Shown here: one piece after another, positions 48,835 through 60,505 of the stretch
Layout of the letters: every line of letters begins with the position of its first letter
How positions within the stretch are numbered: the stretch's first letter is position 1
DNA from: Membranipora membranacea
Lineage: Eukaryota > Bryozoa > Gymnolaemata > Cheilostomatida > Membraniporidae
DNA: 64,000 nucleotides
Direction of reading: 5' to 3'
Assembly (NCBI GenBank): GCA_914767715.1
Contig: OU612074.1
Span: 19,516,062 to 19,580,061 of the forward strand
Position numbers and translations under genes: made by a program
Notes under the pieces: generated by a model
Seen by the model: the letters and a program-made list of their open reading frames with translations, nothing else
Databases searched by the model: none
What the model was told of the DNA's origin: nothing

Positions 48835-49190
48835 TTAAGAACTCTTATAATCACGACCCATGGAGAGTAACTTATCTTTATAAGACTGTGTACGGTGACT
48901 CGCAAAAACATCCATAATTACCAATACCTTTTGGGATTGATTACTAGTATTGAGATTATCTCTGCATCTGGATATATATGGTTTTATGATACTGTCACAG
49001 TATTGTTGCAGCATTGTTGCTTCAGTGCTCCAGTGACTGTCACTGTGTGTTACAGACCAATCCTCAGCAAACTGATATAGAGGATGAAAGCGTGGGTACG
49101 GCACGCCGAACAGAGAAACAAGGAAGGATGGACTGAGGAGACGCCCTCGCAAGAAGCGTGATCCGCAGTTCATATACAGCAGCGGTTAGG
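48835..49190 (-). pseudogene. pogo/Tc1-like DDE transposase relic
   Basis: The frame 49173-48835 encodes FAEDWSVTHSDSHWSTEATM, YCDSIIKPYISRCRDNL and KVLVIMDVFASHRTQSYKDK. The W-x-x-THS-x-x-HWS and V-I-x-D-V-F-x-x-x-x-T pattern is that of the DDE superfamily endonuclease of pogo-like elements, including the second catalytic Asp (MDVF). Only about 110 residues remain. No helix-turn-helix region or inverted termini were found. Confidence 0.8.
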
Positions 49191-50165
49191 ACTTTCCAAA
49201 AAGAAAGCTCCCACATAAAAAGCTCTTTTTATTTTATAGTTTTTGAGCTGTCGGTGGACAGACAATTTTGATTTTGGGAGTGAATTTTATTTTTTTTTAC
49301 GGCAGAAAATACAGGCTAGAATTAATATTAGTAGTCTGTCGCCGGCCATCATGGGCCCAGCGACCTCCCAGTCTGCAACAGTTATATAGAAAACATTAAA
49401 ATTTGGGTCAATAACTATCTCATCATATCACATCATTACAGTAATTACTTACCCTGAGTGTAAACAAATTTAAGTCTTTAGCTCATTATTTAACTCAACA
49501 ACTGTTATAGGAATTATTGGAGTTTTCCATTGCATACTGGTGATGGTAGCATCTGTTGTTGCTGTAGTTGTTGCAGTAGTTGTAATTGTACTGGATATTA
49601 ACGTTTTCAGCAGAGAGCAAATATTTTGTCCAGCAAAACAGAGACAGTTCTCTGGGCATTGAAAACAAACAATAATTATATAAGTATCATACCCATTTTC
49701 TCTAGTAAGCATTTAGATATCCAACACAGCTACAGGGTAAAATGAAAATTTCACCCACCACACATATTATTCTATGTTACCCACCCATTACATTACAGGT
49801 AACCCTTTGGACTTGGTATGAGAACTTGAATCTTCAAAAAAAAAACACACACACAAAACAAAAATAATCAAAAGGTATGAATTATACCTACATTTATGCA
49901 GAATTTGGAAGAATTGGACTACTGTAATAAACAGCAAGGGTGCCGTTTACATATAACAAGTGCCCTGTATCTCAATAGAACATTAGGCAATAAAGAGTGG
50001 CTTTATAAAACATGAGTATTAATGCGGGGAAACTACTTGTATGTTTATACAAGTATTTGTACAATACTGGTTTAGAAATGATTGATGGCTTTTGCCTGTT
50101 CATATAACTCTCCTTTCCAGCAATACATTGTCCGACACAATACTATTTTTCAGAGTTCATGATAC
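49191..50165. other. No recognised gene
   Basis: An open frame at 49712-49470 (-) is Thr/Ile-rich with CPENCLCFAGQNIC; no family recognised. The rest is AT-rich. Confidence 0.35.
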
Positions 50166-50830
50166 TTAGTATGTTATATGTGGAGTCTGGAGTTTAACTT
50201 GCTCCCTTTTGTTGATAGCTATTTCCAACTCGATATCAGCTATAATCCGTTGATGAGAAGCTCTCATGTGGTGTAAGAATGTTAGATTCTTGTTGATTTG
50301 GTTCAAGGACCTCTGTTGTTCACCGGCTGAGACTCGGTATGGTTGCTTCTCAGGATGTTGAGTGACTGGAGATCGTACTGGTAGTCTCTGGATGTCTGGT
50401 GTAGACTTCTCGAACACTGGTTGTTTAACTTCTGGTCTTAGTCTGCCATCTGGTACTGGTACTGGAGTTCGCCGTCTAGGAGGTATGGAAGATACAGGCT
50501 TGGTAGTTGTATGGACCATCCTCTTGAATATAGTGTCTATCTCAGGAGAGAATTTCCTTGGAGAAGGCTTTCTTCTGGGAGATGAGTGGTGAGTTCTCTT
50601 TGGTATGGAAGACTTCCTGTGAGAGGTCTCTGGTTTATAGGGGAGAGGGGGACAAATCTTCTGTAGCTGAAGATAATCTTGAGCCACCTGCCATGATTCT
50701 CTATCCACTTTAGCACCGTAGTTTCTATGCGTGTGTATTTTGGAGTGTCTCCATACAGATGTACTATAGGCTGCGGTGAATTCACATCCCGACAGGCATG
50801 TATGATGTAATGCGTCCAGGAATGTAATCG
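50166..50830 (-). CDS. Basic proline-rich ORF downstream of Gypsy pol
   Basis: The frame 50708-50166 (180 codons) is rich in Pro, Arg, Lys and Ser (PRRKPSPRKFSPEIDTIFKR, SIPPRRRTPVPVP). It ends with a helical segment, HHMRASHQRIIADIELEIAI. An upstream overlapping frame, 50785-50537, carries YGDTPKYTRIETTVLKWIEN. A one-base shift near 50700 probably split a single reading frame. It follows the pol 3' end on the same strand, so it may be an accessory ORF of that retroelement. Function unknown. Confidence 0.45.
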
Positions 50831-51197
50831 AGCTTGTTCTGCTGACTTGTCAACTGTTATGTTACAAATGTTCTACACGTGTTGTGGTCTAAGATGTAGT
50901 GATACAGCTCCCTCTGTTTCCTGATGGTTTTCTCTGACACATAGTTGTCCCCTTGTAAAGAATCAACATCGTAATTAGCCATTTTTATTCTACTAATTCT
51001 GATTTAACGACTGTCTACAGTGGAGAGCTTGGCTCCCGCCCGACCTGTCTCTTTAGAGAGAACAGGCTCCTTTTTAGCGAAGAAGAAATGTCACTTTTAG
51101 GTTCATTGCCCACCTTGGATGGGGTTGGAGCTTTGATCCTAGTAATAAGTGGTTCCTTTTCGGGTGATTTCAGCAGCTGAGATAGTTCATGTCCTTG

Positions 51198-52106
51198 TTA
51201 TGTAGTGTCATCCAGAACCTTATCCATCTCCGCCAAAACCTTGTCCAATTCCACATCCGAATCGTTATCTGAAGAGCTGGAGCTTGAGCTGAGAGTTTCT
51301 GCTGATTGATATTTAGTCCTCATAGTTGCGGTTGTTGATGTTGTCTGTCTCTCTTTAGCTGCTGCAGGGCTTTTTATGCTGGGAGTTACGTAACTCTGCC
51401 TCTTAATTGGATAATTTCTCCCCAATTTAGGCAGTTGTCTTATTGGGTAATTATCTAATTTTTGTGATAGGAGGCGTGGCCAATCTTCTTCATCCAAAGT
51501 AGATGTAGTTTCACGTTGGGATACTTTGTAGACAACGAAATTCCGAAGTTTCTCTGGGATTTTCCTGTTTCTAGCTGTTCTATTGTTTCCGGTTGTGGCG
51601 GGTGTATTTATCTCATTTGTTTCCATTTCCGTTTCAGAATTTTCTTCAATTTCTTCTGAAATGACTGGGAGATATTCTTTCTTCGTGATTTTTGGAGTGA
51701 CCTCTACTTCACTCCTGGATTCTGGAACTGCTGGAGCTGGATTTGTATCGAGTAAGACCTCTGGTAGGTGACTAGGCAGAGTTTCTTCTGTTTCAGCTAT
51801 CTGTTTGGGGATTGGCTTTGGATACCCAGATCTTGTGGGTTGTTTTGTTATTTCTGGGATTCGAGGAGCTCTTCCCCAAATTTGGGTAGCTGAGACATGA
51901 AGCTTTAGTCTCCCTTCATGCTCTAGAGTCTGTCTGCCGTTGATTTCCAGTAGATAGGTATGGTTAGAGTTGGTCTGAATAATGGTGTAGGGATCAATCC
52001 ATTTAGGCTGCAACTTTGCTGTAGTATTTTTCCGGTGTCTCTTGTTCTTTATCCATACTGAGGTCTGAACTTCTAATTTCCTCTTGTTTGTGGCGTAGCA
52101 TCTCAT
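51198..52106 (-). mobile_element. Ty3/Gypsy pol 3' end (integrase C-terminal region plus long tail)
   Basis: A 302-codon open frame. The first 75 residues fit the C-terminal domain of Gypsy integrase: VWIKNKRHRKNTTAKLQPKW, DPYTII, and HEGRLKLH near the end (normally H-V-x-x-LK). The following 220 residues form an acidic/Ser-Pro-rich tail ending in a Ser run (SSSSSSSSDNDSDVELDKVL). A neighbouring frame just upstream (ATDRLTEAYEMLRHKQEEIR) looks like the preceding integrase segment, so a frame shift is likely near 52106. The integrase core, RT and LTRs are absent. The MADF element begins about 60 bp further on. Confidence 0.8.
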
Positions 52107-53144
52107 AAGCTTCTGTCAGTCTGTCAGTTGCCTTCTAATTGGGTGTGGGCATTACTGCGCTCTGCAAGGGCCCTAAAACAAAGGATATTGAAATATTATT
52201 ATTGTGTAAGAGTTTACTGTAGATTGAAATATGATATGCTGGTATAAAAATATGAGCTAAAATGATAAATAAGTGTATACAATACTGGAATGAAACAACT
52301 ATAGCCGGTGTCAAGAGCTGCAAATGTTAAATTATCAAATTAAAAAGGTAAAAATACACTTCTTCTATCACTATCATTGGAATAGGATGCTGCACTGTCT
52401 GAGTTGGAGTATGATGCCAGGTCATCCATGTATGAGTGGGAATTATTATTTGACAAAAGTGCACTTAAATAAGCTTTTTGGATACCAGCGAGAAATTGCT
52501 TCTGCTGCTCAGTTCATTAAAGTCAATTTGGGCAAATCTTGGGCTAAGAAGTTGTCTTCTCTTATTGTTGAAATTTGGTGGGCTCATTTGCAGTATAGAG
52601 TTATCACCCCATCTATCTATCTGTGTAAAACATTTTAGTTTCAAGCATGTGGATAGACTGCTTCACAGAGTAAAGGGATTCAGAGTAAATTTTTTAACAA
52701 TAGTCAAGGAAAGAGTTTTTTACTCCTTGGTCAAGGTACCTGCGAGCTTTGCATCAAGGGGAAAGTTATGGGAAGCTTGATGCCAAAAACTCCTTTCATC
52801 TATTTGTCACAATTATAGGGTTCTGGAGAATGAACTGAATTCAAAGTTCCTGATTACAGTAAAAAATAGAATATGCAGGCTCTCCCGTAAAAATTTCTAT
52901 TTGTACAGCCTTATTCCACAATTAGACATGAAGTTTTATGCTTAAATTACACCTAACTATCCTAGCTAAATTGATACGGTGGGTATAGCTAGGAAGGCAG
53001 TATTGTGGCAGTTTTTACAATAGGATTAACTATTACAATCCTTGAATGATGCTGCCACAATGTACCCTTGGTCTGTGCAATCATTGAACCTTAAATTTAT
53101 CGAAAGGGCCTCATATCAAATGTGTCTGGGGTCCATCGTCTACT

Positions 53145-53365
53145 GGGCTTTGGTTGGCACCCAGGTGTGCGCTGACCTGCCTGCAATCAGAGAGCAACCT
53201 GGCGCAGATATTGTGGCCTGGCCACTAAGGCAACGAATTTCGCCGCCTATGCTCCGGGATGTGGCTTGTGACAAGACATCTGCTTTAAATCAACCTTCAA
53301 TTTTAATCAGTCTTGAGACACAAAGGTTATCCTCAGGTTTTGATATTCTAATATAACATTGCCTT
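53145..53365 (-). repeat. Internal repeat, copy 1 (tRNA-like motifs on minus strand)
   Basis: Matches 53668-53940 with about 10% differences (53 bp are missing here relative to copy 2). On the minus strand it has TTAGTGGCCAGG, resembling an A box, and about 60 nt later GGGTGCCAACC at the B-box position. This could be a tRNA-derived SINE. No poly-A tail or target duplication is evident. Confidence 0.45.
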
Positions 53366-53667
53366 CAATTTGGAAAAGATACTTTTTAGAAGCATGGACC
53401 ATGTTTTTGTTGAGTAAAGAGAGTGTGGATAATTGAATGTCGACAAGGTGTCATGGTCGATTGCAAAAATGTAAATATATGAGTAGCCAGCCACTAAAGC
53501 CTATTGATTCAACATAATATGATATGATATTTTAGATGCAATAAAATTGGTATAAAAAAACGGGGCACCCTATATGGGCTAAATTTTTTGTGTCAGAACT
53601 GGGGTTTCGGGCTTGGAATGCTGGTTGGAAAATATATTTGGACTGAGCAGGATTACAAATTGTCTAG

Positions 53668-53940
53668 CACTGGGCTATGGTTGGAACCCAGGTGTGCTCC
53701 GACCTGCCTGCAAACAGAGAGCAACCTGGCGCAGATATTGCGGCCTGGCCACTAAGGCAACAAATTTTGCCGCCTATGCTCCAGGATGTTGCTTGCGACA
53801 AGACATCTGATTTAATTCAACCTTCAATTTTAATCTGATGTAATGATGCTATAATACATAAATATCATAAGAAGCAACAAGTCTTGAGACACAAAGGTAA
53901 TCCTCAGGTTTTGATATTCTAAAATTACATTGCCTTTAAA
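53668..53940 (-). repeat. Internal repeat, copy 2
   Basis: Counterpart of 53145-53365. The minus strand has TTAGTGGCCAGGCC and GGGTTCCAACC, closer to a B box than copy 1. Confidence 0.45.
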
Positions 53941-55499
53941 TCCTTTGGAAAAGATAAACAAGGCACAACAGTAACAAATTCTTTCCCTGTAATGAAACAC
54001 AGAGACTACAATACACTGGTTGTTTACAAATAAGATTTTCTTGAGGGATTAGAAAATTTACTCTGAGAAAACAATGTCTGTAATTGCTCTAACTGATATC
54101 TTCATCCAGCAGAGGTCTCAATTGTACTTGGATCGTTTCAATGCACTGCGTGAAGAATTGCTTCCAATTTTGTTTGGAGGCCATCTCAGATTTGTTGTTT
54201 ATTGAGGCAGCCCACCTGTTTGGCTAACCGAATCCTCAAAAGTAACAACATTATAACTTGTTGCAGTATAGATGCAGTCCCAGGGCACGATTTTTAAACA
54301 AATGTACACATTCAACCGTAACATGAATGCTGTCAATGGTTATTTCAGGACTGCAATTCCTTAATGGTGATAGATACACCAAGGTCGAACATACAGAAAC
54401 CAGCTCACTGAAAATGCAGCAGAATATTTCACATAGAATATCATGTGTGTTATTAAGGGTGAGCCCTCCAGACACACAGTTATCATAATCCTATACGCAT
54501 CCAGCATAGTTACATTAGTGTTTTTCAATAATAAAAATATTGGGATGACATTCGAGAAAAATTTAAGCTCAAACATTTGGGTGTAGTTTGAAAATGCTAT
54601 CATTGAACATTATCCACTGAAAAAGCCTAATCCAAACCATGTTTCGGAATATTAATAAATTAATTATTTTGAGGTCTATAGTCATTCTGATAGAATTTGA
54701 TGGGTGACTGATGGGTCACCACGATCTATACTGAAACCTTATATCAACCAACAGAAATATTCTTTTGTTTAAGTTCAGTATAGCATCTCCATTGTCATTT
54801 GTAAATTGCTCCACTCCTTTGATAAAAGGCAATTAGAATTTGTTTGAAACTGTACACAATGGCATAGAAACTACAAATATATAGGCTCTTTGCAATGCCT
54901 TGCGCAACATTGCCACTTCACTGATAGATGAAATAAACACCGTAATGAAAAAGTAAATCGCAATTTTAAATATGTTAAATATTTCAAACATGCCCTCAAA
55001 AGCTCATTTAGATAATGTGATGAACTGATGCTCCAAAAAAAACCAGATCTCTGTGAGTTACCATGTCGAAGTGTAGTTCTGCCCAAACAGAAAAACACGA
55101 ACTTGGAGATTTTTTGTCAGATTTGGAGTTTTATGCAGAAAGAGATAAATGAATAGTTAGCTGATTGACTAACAATCCAGGTGACCAAATGTGGTTATTC
55201 TGAATTAAAAACTGTAGGAAGGAGATAGCTTTTGGAAAAGTAAGGAGGAGATAACTACAACTGAGCATTTTTGACTTTAAATAACTGAGTGGTCAGGTCG
55301 CAGCATTCTGTGCTGGCATGCAACCATTTGCGCCACATTATCAGAGGCATCTTTGTCTTCTGGCTTGAAGTGGTTGTTCATCTCACTCGTCTGGTCAACT
55401 ATAGCCTTCTCGACAGGGTCAACTACACTTTTTCTCGCTGTTGGTGCTGAAGGAGAAGGAAAATTTGGTGGTGCCGCGGGTGTAGGTTGCGGTGTAGTT

Positions 55500-55620
55500 T
55501 GAACATGAGATGTAGAGGCAGGTTGAGGCAGGCGGCAGGTTGAGGCAGGCGGCAGGTTGAGGCAGGCGGCAGGTTGAGGCAGGTGGCAGGTTGAGGCAGG
55601 TGACGGGTTGATAGTGGCAC
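55500..55620 (-). repeat. 17-bp coding minisatellite in the MADF-BESS linker
   Basis: About five copies of GGTTGAGGCAGGCGGCA with a 17-bp period. Each unit of the 9-kb duplication has only about two copies at the same place (about 31160-31200, 40170-40210). In one minus-strand frame it reads LPQPAACLNLPPAS. Because 17 is not a multiple of 3, copy number shifts the frame. Confidence 0.85.
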
Positions 55621-56336
55621 GTTACAGTGGCAGGTTGTAAATAAAATTAAATCATAAATATACAGGATGAGAATTTTGATTTTAGTATTTTGTCAACTCA
55701 CACCATGCTCAAAATATTGGCATGTGCATCGGTGATCGGTATACCACACCCCAACAATTGATGAGGCAGGCATGTTTTCATTACTTAATGAGTCAACTCT
55801 CTCTAGAGGAGTTAGAGAGTTATGAAGGGCAGACTGCTGCAGAGGGGTAGTCTGCTGACTGGAAACAGATGGCGCATTTATCTCAAATGTGGGTTACATA
55901 TAATCTCTCTAGTTTGTCTCTAGACCATCTCCTCCTTATACCTATTATTCATATAGTCCAAAGACTCTGCAATCTCCTTGGCAAATGTCTCGTTCCTAGA
56001 CTTAACAGGCCTATTCGCTACAAATCTGTCCCACAACTCCAAAAACATACTGGTCTGCTCAGTCTGCTCATTAGACTCGGAGAGCTTTCTTTTCTTAGTG
56101 GAATTACTACTCGTAGGGCTAGTAGCAGGAGCCGTCTCTTGTAAGCTTGATTGAGGGGCCATGCTACTCTCAGTGCTGGAAAATAAATGTGTCATTAAGT
56201 AAAAAAGATCAAATCATTCACTAATACATGTGTGAGCGTAGGGGCCTATCATTTTCCTAAGGCATTTGTACATGTAGACTATACATCTGCGGCTAATAAA
56301 GTACAATAATAGAGTGATAAAATGTGACGGCAGCGA

Positions 56337-56430
56337 CTCATTTTCAAACATAACAAATTTTCTGATGTAATATCAATATCCTAATTCATTCCAACAAACT
56401 GAGTGACAGTAGGTAAGCCTATGGCTGTAT
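56337..56430 (+). repeat. Repeat shared with 48317-48410
   Basis: See 48317-48410; here it lies in the intron between the MADF exon and the next exon of the third MADF copy. Confidence 0.85.
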
Positions 56431-56779
56431 CAATTGAAATATGTATTACAATATCAAAATCTATCATTTTTAAAAAGTATTTTTCTGGAAATTACCGTGT
56501 ACGTGACAGGTATGGTTCCAGCCACATCATTGCCTTGTACCATTTCCATGACGCTAGCTGTTCTCCCTCGGGCACTGAACTCCCTGCGCCACCTCCTGAT
56601 CTGTTGCATGACAGACTTGCCAGCTTGGTTCTGTTTTTGACAAAGGTATCACGTAAATTCTTGAATGCCTTTGCTGTTCTTTCACCTGCAGAAAGTAATA
56701 AGATATCTCAAATGCATTGAAAAGCAGATGGAGCCATATCATCCTCCTATAATCTAGCACAGCTGCCATGCTCAACCTC

Positions 56780-58229
56780 GGCCAAATCCGCCAATCCTGC
56801 CAAATGGGTCATTTTGTTCGGCCAAATGCACCCTTAGGACAAAAAAAAAGTTGAAACACATTTTGTCGTCAAATAAATAAACAAATTTAGAACCGAAAAT
56901 GTAAGCTATCCTTCAACACTATGGCCTGCCTCAAAACATATCTCCACAATGTGGGCAAGGCTCAAAAACACAGCTGCCAAGGTTTCGCAGCAACGCATTA
57001 GTTCATCAAAAACTCTACATACATTTAAATTTGCATTGTCAAAACATTTGTTTTCATTGAATTGAGTTTTATACCCTTGGTTTTAATTCGATTGTTTTTC
57101 GTTTTGGTTTCTTTGCACATCAGGGAGAACATCTTTGGACGATGACTGTTGCAACAAAAATGTATATAATCTTAAGTGCCATCAAAGTACATAAATATAT
57201 ACACACATTTGTGCAATAAAGTGTCATATATTATATATCCCACTATTGTACCAATAAAAACCTGGACAGTGAGTGATTCATATATGTAAATATATATATA
57301 TGATTTTTACCTGTAAGTGCTCTGGATTTTCTAAATGTGAAAATATTGCATAATTACTGCAGAACTAGCTGCCAGACTATTTATTGCTGTGGTCTTTCCG
57401 AAGTCTTTAGAGCAATAAAATATATATAGAATATCACCGTACATTGGTCGCATAATGATATTGCCTGAGAAGCTGGTCAGCGCCTACAGTCTACGCTGTT
57501 CACGGAAAATAAAATCCTTTAGTGAACACGAAGCTTGATTTGTAACGATTAAGACAATATACGCTATATTATTGTTATCTTTTACAAGATCCTTGCACAG
57601 AAGCTGTCTCTTAAAAGCTGCTCGTGATGTGAAAGCTAGATTTTTATGTAAGTCTTGTGCGGTGCGGTTTGCCTGCCTTTAGTCTCTGTCTTGAGCATAT
57701 CGTTTAGCTGTTTCCTGTCTTCTCGATAAGTTCTACTGGGTTCTACCCTTCGCATTACCTCATCATATACCTGCCCTGCCAGTGATCACAAGACATCAAT
57801 ATTCACTCCAATTGAATCCATAAATTCCAGCTGGGGAAAATATTGTGAGCATTTTCCATTGATTGATCCAGCCTTGTGCACTCATTTGTGATACTATGCT
57901 CATGCTCTGCTATGCTCTGATGCACTGATAGTTTATAATGTCAAAAAGGGTTTACCCTCAGCCTGTTCTCTGATGTTACAATAGTGCTAGGCTTGGGTCT
58001 GAGAATCCTGTTGTTACAGCACCACAGTGACACAGATAGTGTGCTCCCAAAGATCGACCTGCTTCAAACTCTCTAGCAAGTAAATCACTTAAACAAAAAA
58101 CAGTGCCAAATATCAAATTTACCTGCTCTCTGTTAGTCCTGTTAGTCCTGTTAGTCCTGAGAAATTTCTGGCCTTGTTAGTGTATTCTCTGTTGATATTG
58201 CGGTGGTTATACACTTCTTCGCCTTCTCC
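56780..58229. other. No recognised gene
   Basis: AT-rich, with short TA runs near 57225-57300 and a triple 'ctgttagtc' repeat at about 58133-58160. Nothing coding identified. Confidence 0.4.
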
Positions 58230-58610
58230 TTTATGTTTTTTTATGGACATTCATTATCATGACAGAGATGACAAAAATCAAACGCTGGTGATAGCCGTCA
58301 GGTTGGGTCTTATACATAATTTTTTTGTTATAAAAAGACATAAAATAGTTGAAAAACCTTGACTGCTGTTTGTTTGTTCGGCAACGTTTTGGTCTAAATC
58401 TGTAAGCATTTCAAGAGGATGTCCTTGGGCTTTGGTTAAAAACAATCCTGTGATGAAACGGGTGGCACATAGCATCTCAAATAGTACTTAAATGTTTACA
58501 ACAAGGAGAGAAAGTAAAATCATTTAACTCAGGCAATTGTAAAGCTATACATCGCTCCTCATAATTGAATTCAGGGAGGATAACCGGAAAGGCATAATTG
58601 ATCACGTATT
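58230..58610 (+). repeat. Interspersed repeat shared with 25940-26260
   Basis: Diverged copy, non-coding. Its presence outside the 9-kb unit shows it is an independent repeat family. Confidence 0.6.
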
Positions 58611-58689
58611 TGTTATGATACGGTACTCGACCTTATCCTTACAGACAGCACTGAGTATTGTAACACATGGTCATCCCTGCAGCTAAGCC

Positions 58690-58925
58690 AATTGTGGGCC
58701 TCGATTTAGCACGCCAAGATTTTAGCAGTGATTACAATGCTCAAACAGCAGATGAGAAGGTGACTGCATTTCATTGAATCTTGGATGCTGTTTGTGGCAA
58801 GCATTGCCCCAAATGCAACTTTAGGGTGCATGAGGGGGACGAAATTCTACATACGCCCCTGACAAATAAAAAACTAAGAAGAGCAAACTCCATAGGAAAG
58901 CAAATAAATCATTGAAAGTGATATA
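58690..58925 (+). mobile_element. Retroelement pol-like fragment
   Basis: Broken plus-strand reading: DFSSDYNAQTADEKVTAFH, AVCGKHCPKCNFRVHEGDEI, LTNKKLRRANSIGKQ. The spacing resembles the linker before reverse transcriptase in LINE-type elements (xDPxKKLRRxR). Weak, since stops interrupt it. It abuts the Gypsy RNase H fragment. Confidence 0.3.
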
Positions 58926-58931
58926 GCCGCA

Positions 58932-59288
58932 GTGAACTTACTTAAGTCAGTCATAACGTCGGCCCCAGTGTTGGTATTCCCGGACTTCTCAAACCCCTTT
59001 ACACTCACTACTGATGCAAGTGGATTATGTATCGGAGCAGTACGCTCTCAGTTGAGAGAGGATAACAAGCATCATCCGATATCCTTCTTCAGCAAGACAC
59101 TGAATAAGTGTGAGCGAAAATGGGCAACATGTGAACAGGAGTTGTTTGCAATACTGAGCGCAGTAAACAGATATCGCGGATATCTGATGAATGTTCGCTT
59201 CTTCATCCAAACTGTCAACATGGCGTGTGTATATCTACTAAAATCGGCAAAACTAGCAGGCAAACTGGCCAGATGGGCTATTCTGTAG
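58932..59288 (+). mobile_element. Ty3/Gypsy RNase H fragment
   Basis: 118 open codons: KSVITSAPVLVFPDFSNPFT, LTTDASGLCIGAVRSQ, KHHPISFFSKTLNKCERKWA and CEQELFAILSAVNRYRGYLM. These are the RT-connection/RNase H blocks of Gypsy pol (TDAS with the first catalytic Asp, E of EREL changed to E in CEQEL). It ends with LARWAIL. RT upstream and integrase downstream are missing. It is opposite in strand to the other Gypsy pieces nearby, so it is a separate insertion or an inversion. Confidence 0.85.
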
Positions 59289-60330
59289 GCCTCAAACACG
59301 GGACGGGGAGGGGCGGAAGCTGACAGAAATGGACTAGTACTTGGGCTGGTACTGAGTGGTTGACTCATTTCATGCCAAGAGGTATCTTGACAACCCATTC
59401 GTTACACGGACTCATCGGACACTCTTTGGGTAATTCTACCCGCAAAGATCTCAGGAAGGGGAGGGGCCTCTGGAATGGCTATTTCCGGGGTCGGAGAGTT
59501 AATTGACGCGCTCGAAGGAGCTAATTCCTCGGCCGGGGTACTGGGGCAACTTGGCTCGGGGATGAAGCTACCGGCTCAAATGACTCTGCAGGGACCGGAG
59601 AACTCGCTACAGGACTTGGGGCATAAGTGAGCATTTTAAAAAGTTCATAAATTCTTCTGCCTTGGCCATGGCAGATCTCATCTCATTATCCTGTGCTTGA
59701 GCCTCGAGGATGGCTGCGCGTCGCACCTCTAAATCACGTCTTTTGGCTCTATAGATTTTCTCGAGCTGTGCCTCCGCGGCGTCAAGCTCTGCGAGCTGGC
59801 CTTCTCGCAATTCCAAATAAGCTTTAAAGGAATCAAATACTCCGACCAGATCTTGGGCGGTCTTTTTATAAGGGGCCGGGGATTTGCTGGAGGTATCAGC
59901 TAAAGACGGGGCGGGGCGTTTGACTTGTGGGGTAGGCTTAAGCACAGAGGAATAAGTCTTCAAGTCTAGCAGGGACGGGATAGTGGCGGTTGGGACCGTG
60001 CGAGGGGTCAACGGAACAGATGGGACATAACAGAACATAAATCTGCTGGACGGGGGGCTGTGGCAGCAGGGGTTTTTCTCGGGGACTTGGGTTTTAATGA
60101 CTTCGTGCCGTTGGGGCGTCGACACTTCAATAAACTTCACTTTGGGATTGCCACAGGTATCTCTAAAGTGACCGGGGCCACCACAATTCCAACACAAAAC
60201 TTTGGGACAATTATCCTTGGAGTGTCCGAACTCCCCGCAATGCCTCCTAAAGCATTTCAACAATGGACAATACCCGAACGCATGCTTCGGATTGTGCTTC
60301 TTGCACAGAATCAGTAAGCCTGATTCTGTG
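59289..60330 (-). mobile_element. Zinc-knuckle, coiled-coil ORF (Gag/ORF1-like)
   Basis: The frame 60263-59607 (218 codons) opens with knuckles CGEFGHSKDNC and CWNCGGPGHFRDTC (a CX2CX4HX4C box). The reading extends upstream to about 60330 with another Cys/His cluster (LCKKHNPKHAFGYC). A Pro/Ser-rich middle and a charged helical segment follow (LREGQLAELDAAEAQLEKIY, RAKRRDLEVRRAAILEAQAQ). A further Pro-rich stretch in another frame follows to about 59400. Zinc knuckle plus coiled coil suggests the nucleic-acid-binding protein of a retroelement. Whether it is Gypsy Gag or LINE ORF1 is open. Base composition is richer in GC than the neighbours. Confidence 0.6.
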
Positions 60331-60505
60331 GAGACTTACCGTCTGCCATCAGTTAAGACTTGAATCGCTAGTATGAGTATGAGTTTTCTGGTACTAAGTA
60401 CGGTGAGGGTATTACAGACAATCTGCAAATAGACAAAGGGGAACAATTCATAAGTTCACATTCATAACCATACAGCAAATATAATTTACAAATAAAATTA
60501 AATTC

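Larger units (their letters stand above)
52508..55289. mobile_element. 2.78-kb DNA element with 19-bp terminal inverted repeats
   Basis: The left end CTCAGTTCATTAAAGTCAA and the inverted right end CTCAGTTATTTAAAGTCAA match at 17 of 19 positions. The uninterrupted paralogue at about 30915-30930 shows the empty site (CTTCTGCTGGTCAGG). Relative to it the flanks here read CTTCTGCTG and TGGTCAGG, implying a target duplication of TG only, or a short ambiguous one. No transposase is recognisable inside, so it is probably non-autonomous. A weak open stretch at about 54105-54240 (+) reads LYLDRFNALREELLPILFGG but is unassigned. The element contains two copies of a repeat of about 270 bp. Confidence 0.75.
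52215..56685 (-). pseudogene. MADF-BESS gene, third copy, split by a transposon
   Basis: Minus-strand exons: 56685-56496 encodes a MADF domain core (AFKNLRDTFVKNRTKLASLS, SWKWYKAMMWLEPYLS). It joins in frame (CG|C) to an exon from 56175 (TESSMAPQSSLQE, then LELWDRFVANRPVKSRNETF and AESLDYMNNRYKEEMV). TAG at 55920-55922 interrupts it where the unit copy reads on (MVNRQIRD). The linker/BESS exon lies at about 55630-55290 and, after a 2.78-kb insertion, at 52512-52400. MADF domains bind DNA; BESS tails mediate protein contacts. The nonsense codon and the insertion show this copy is inactive. Confidence 0.7.

Noticed and set aside
50362-50592. Plus-strand open frame opposite the proline-rich ORF
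   Set aside because: A shadow of the minus-strand frame; no motif of its own.
53042-53356. 104-codon plus-strand open frame
   Set aside because: Made largely of the 270-bp repeat whose second copy does not keep the frame.
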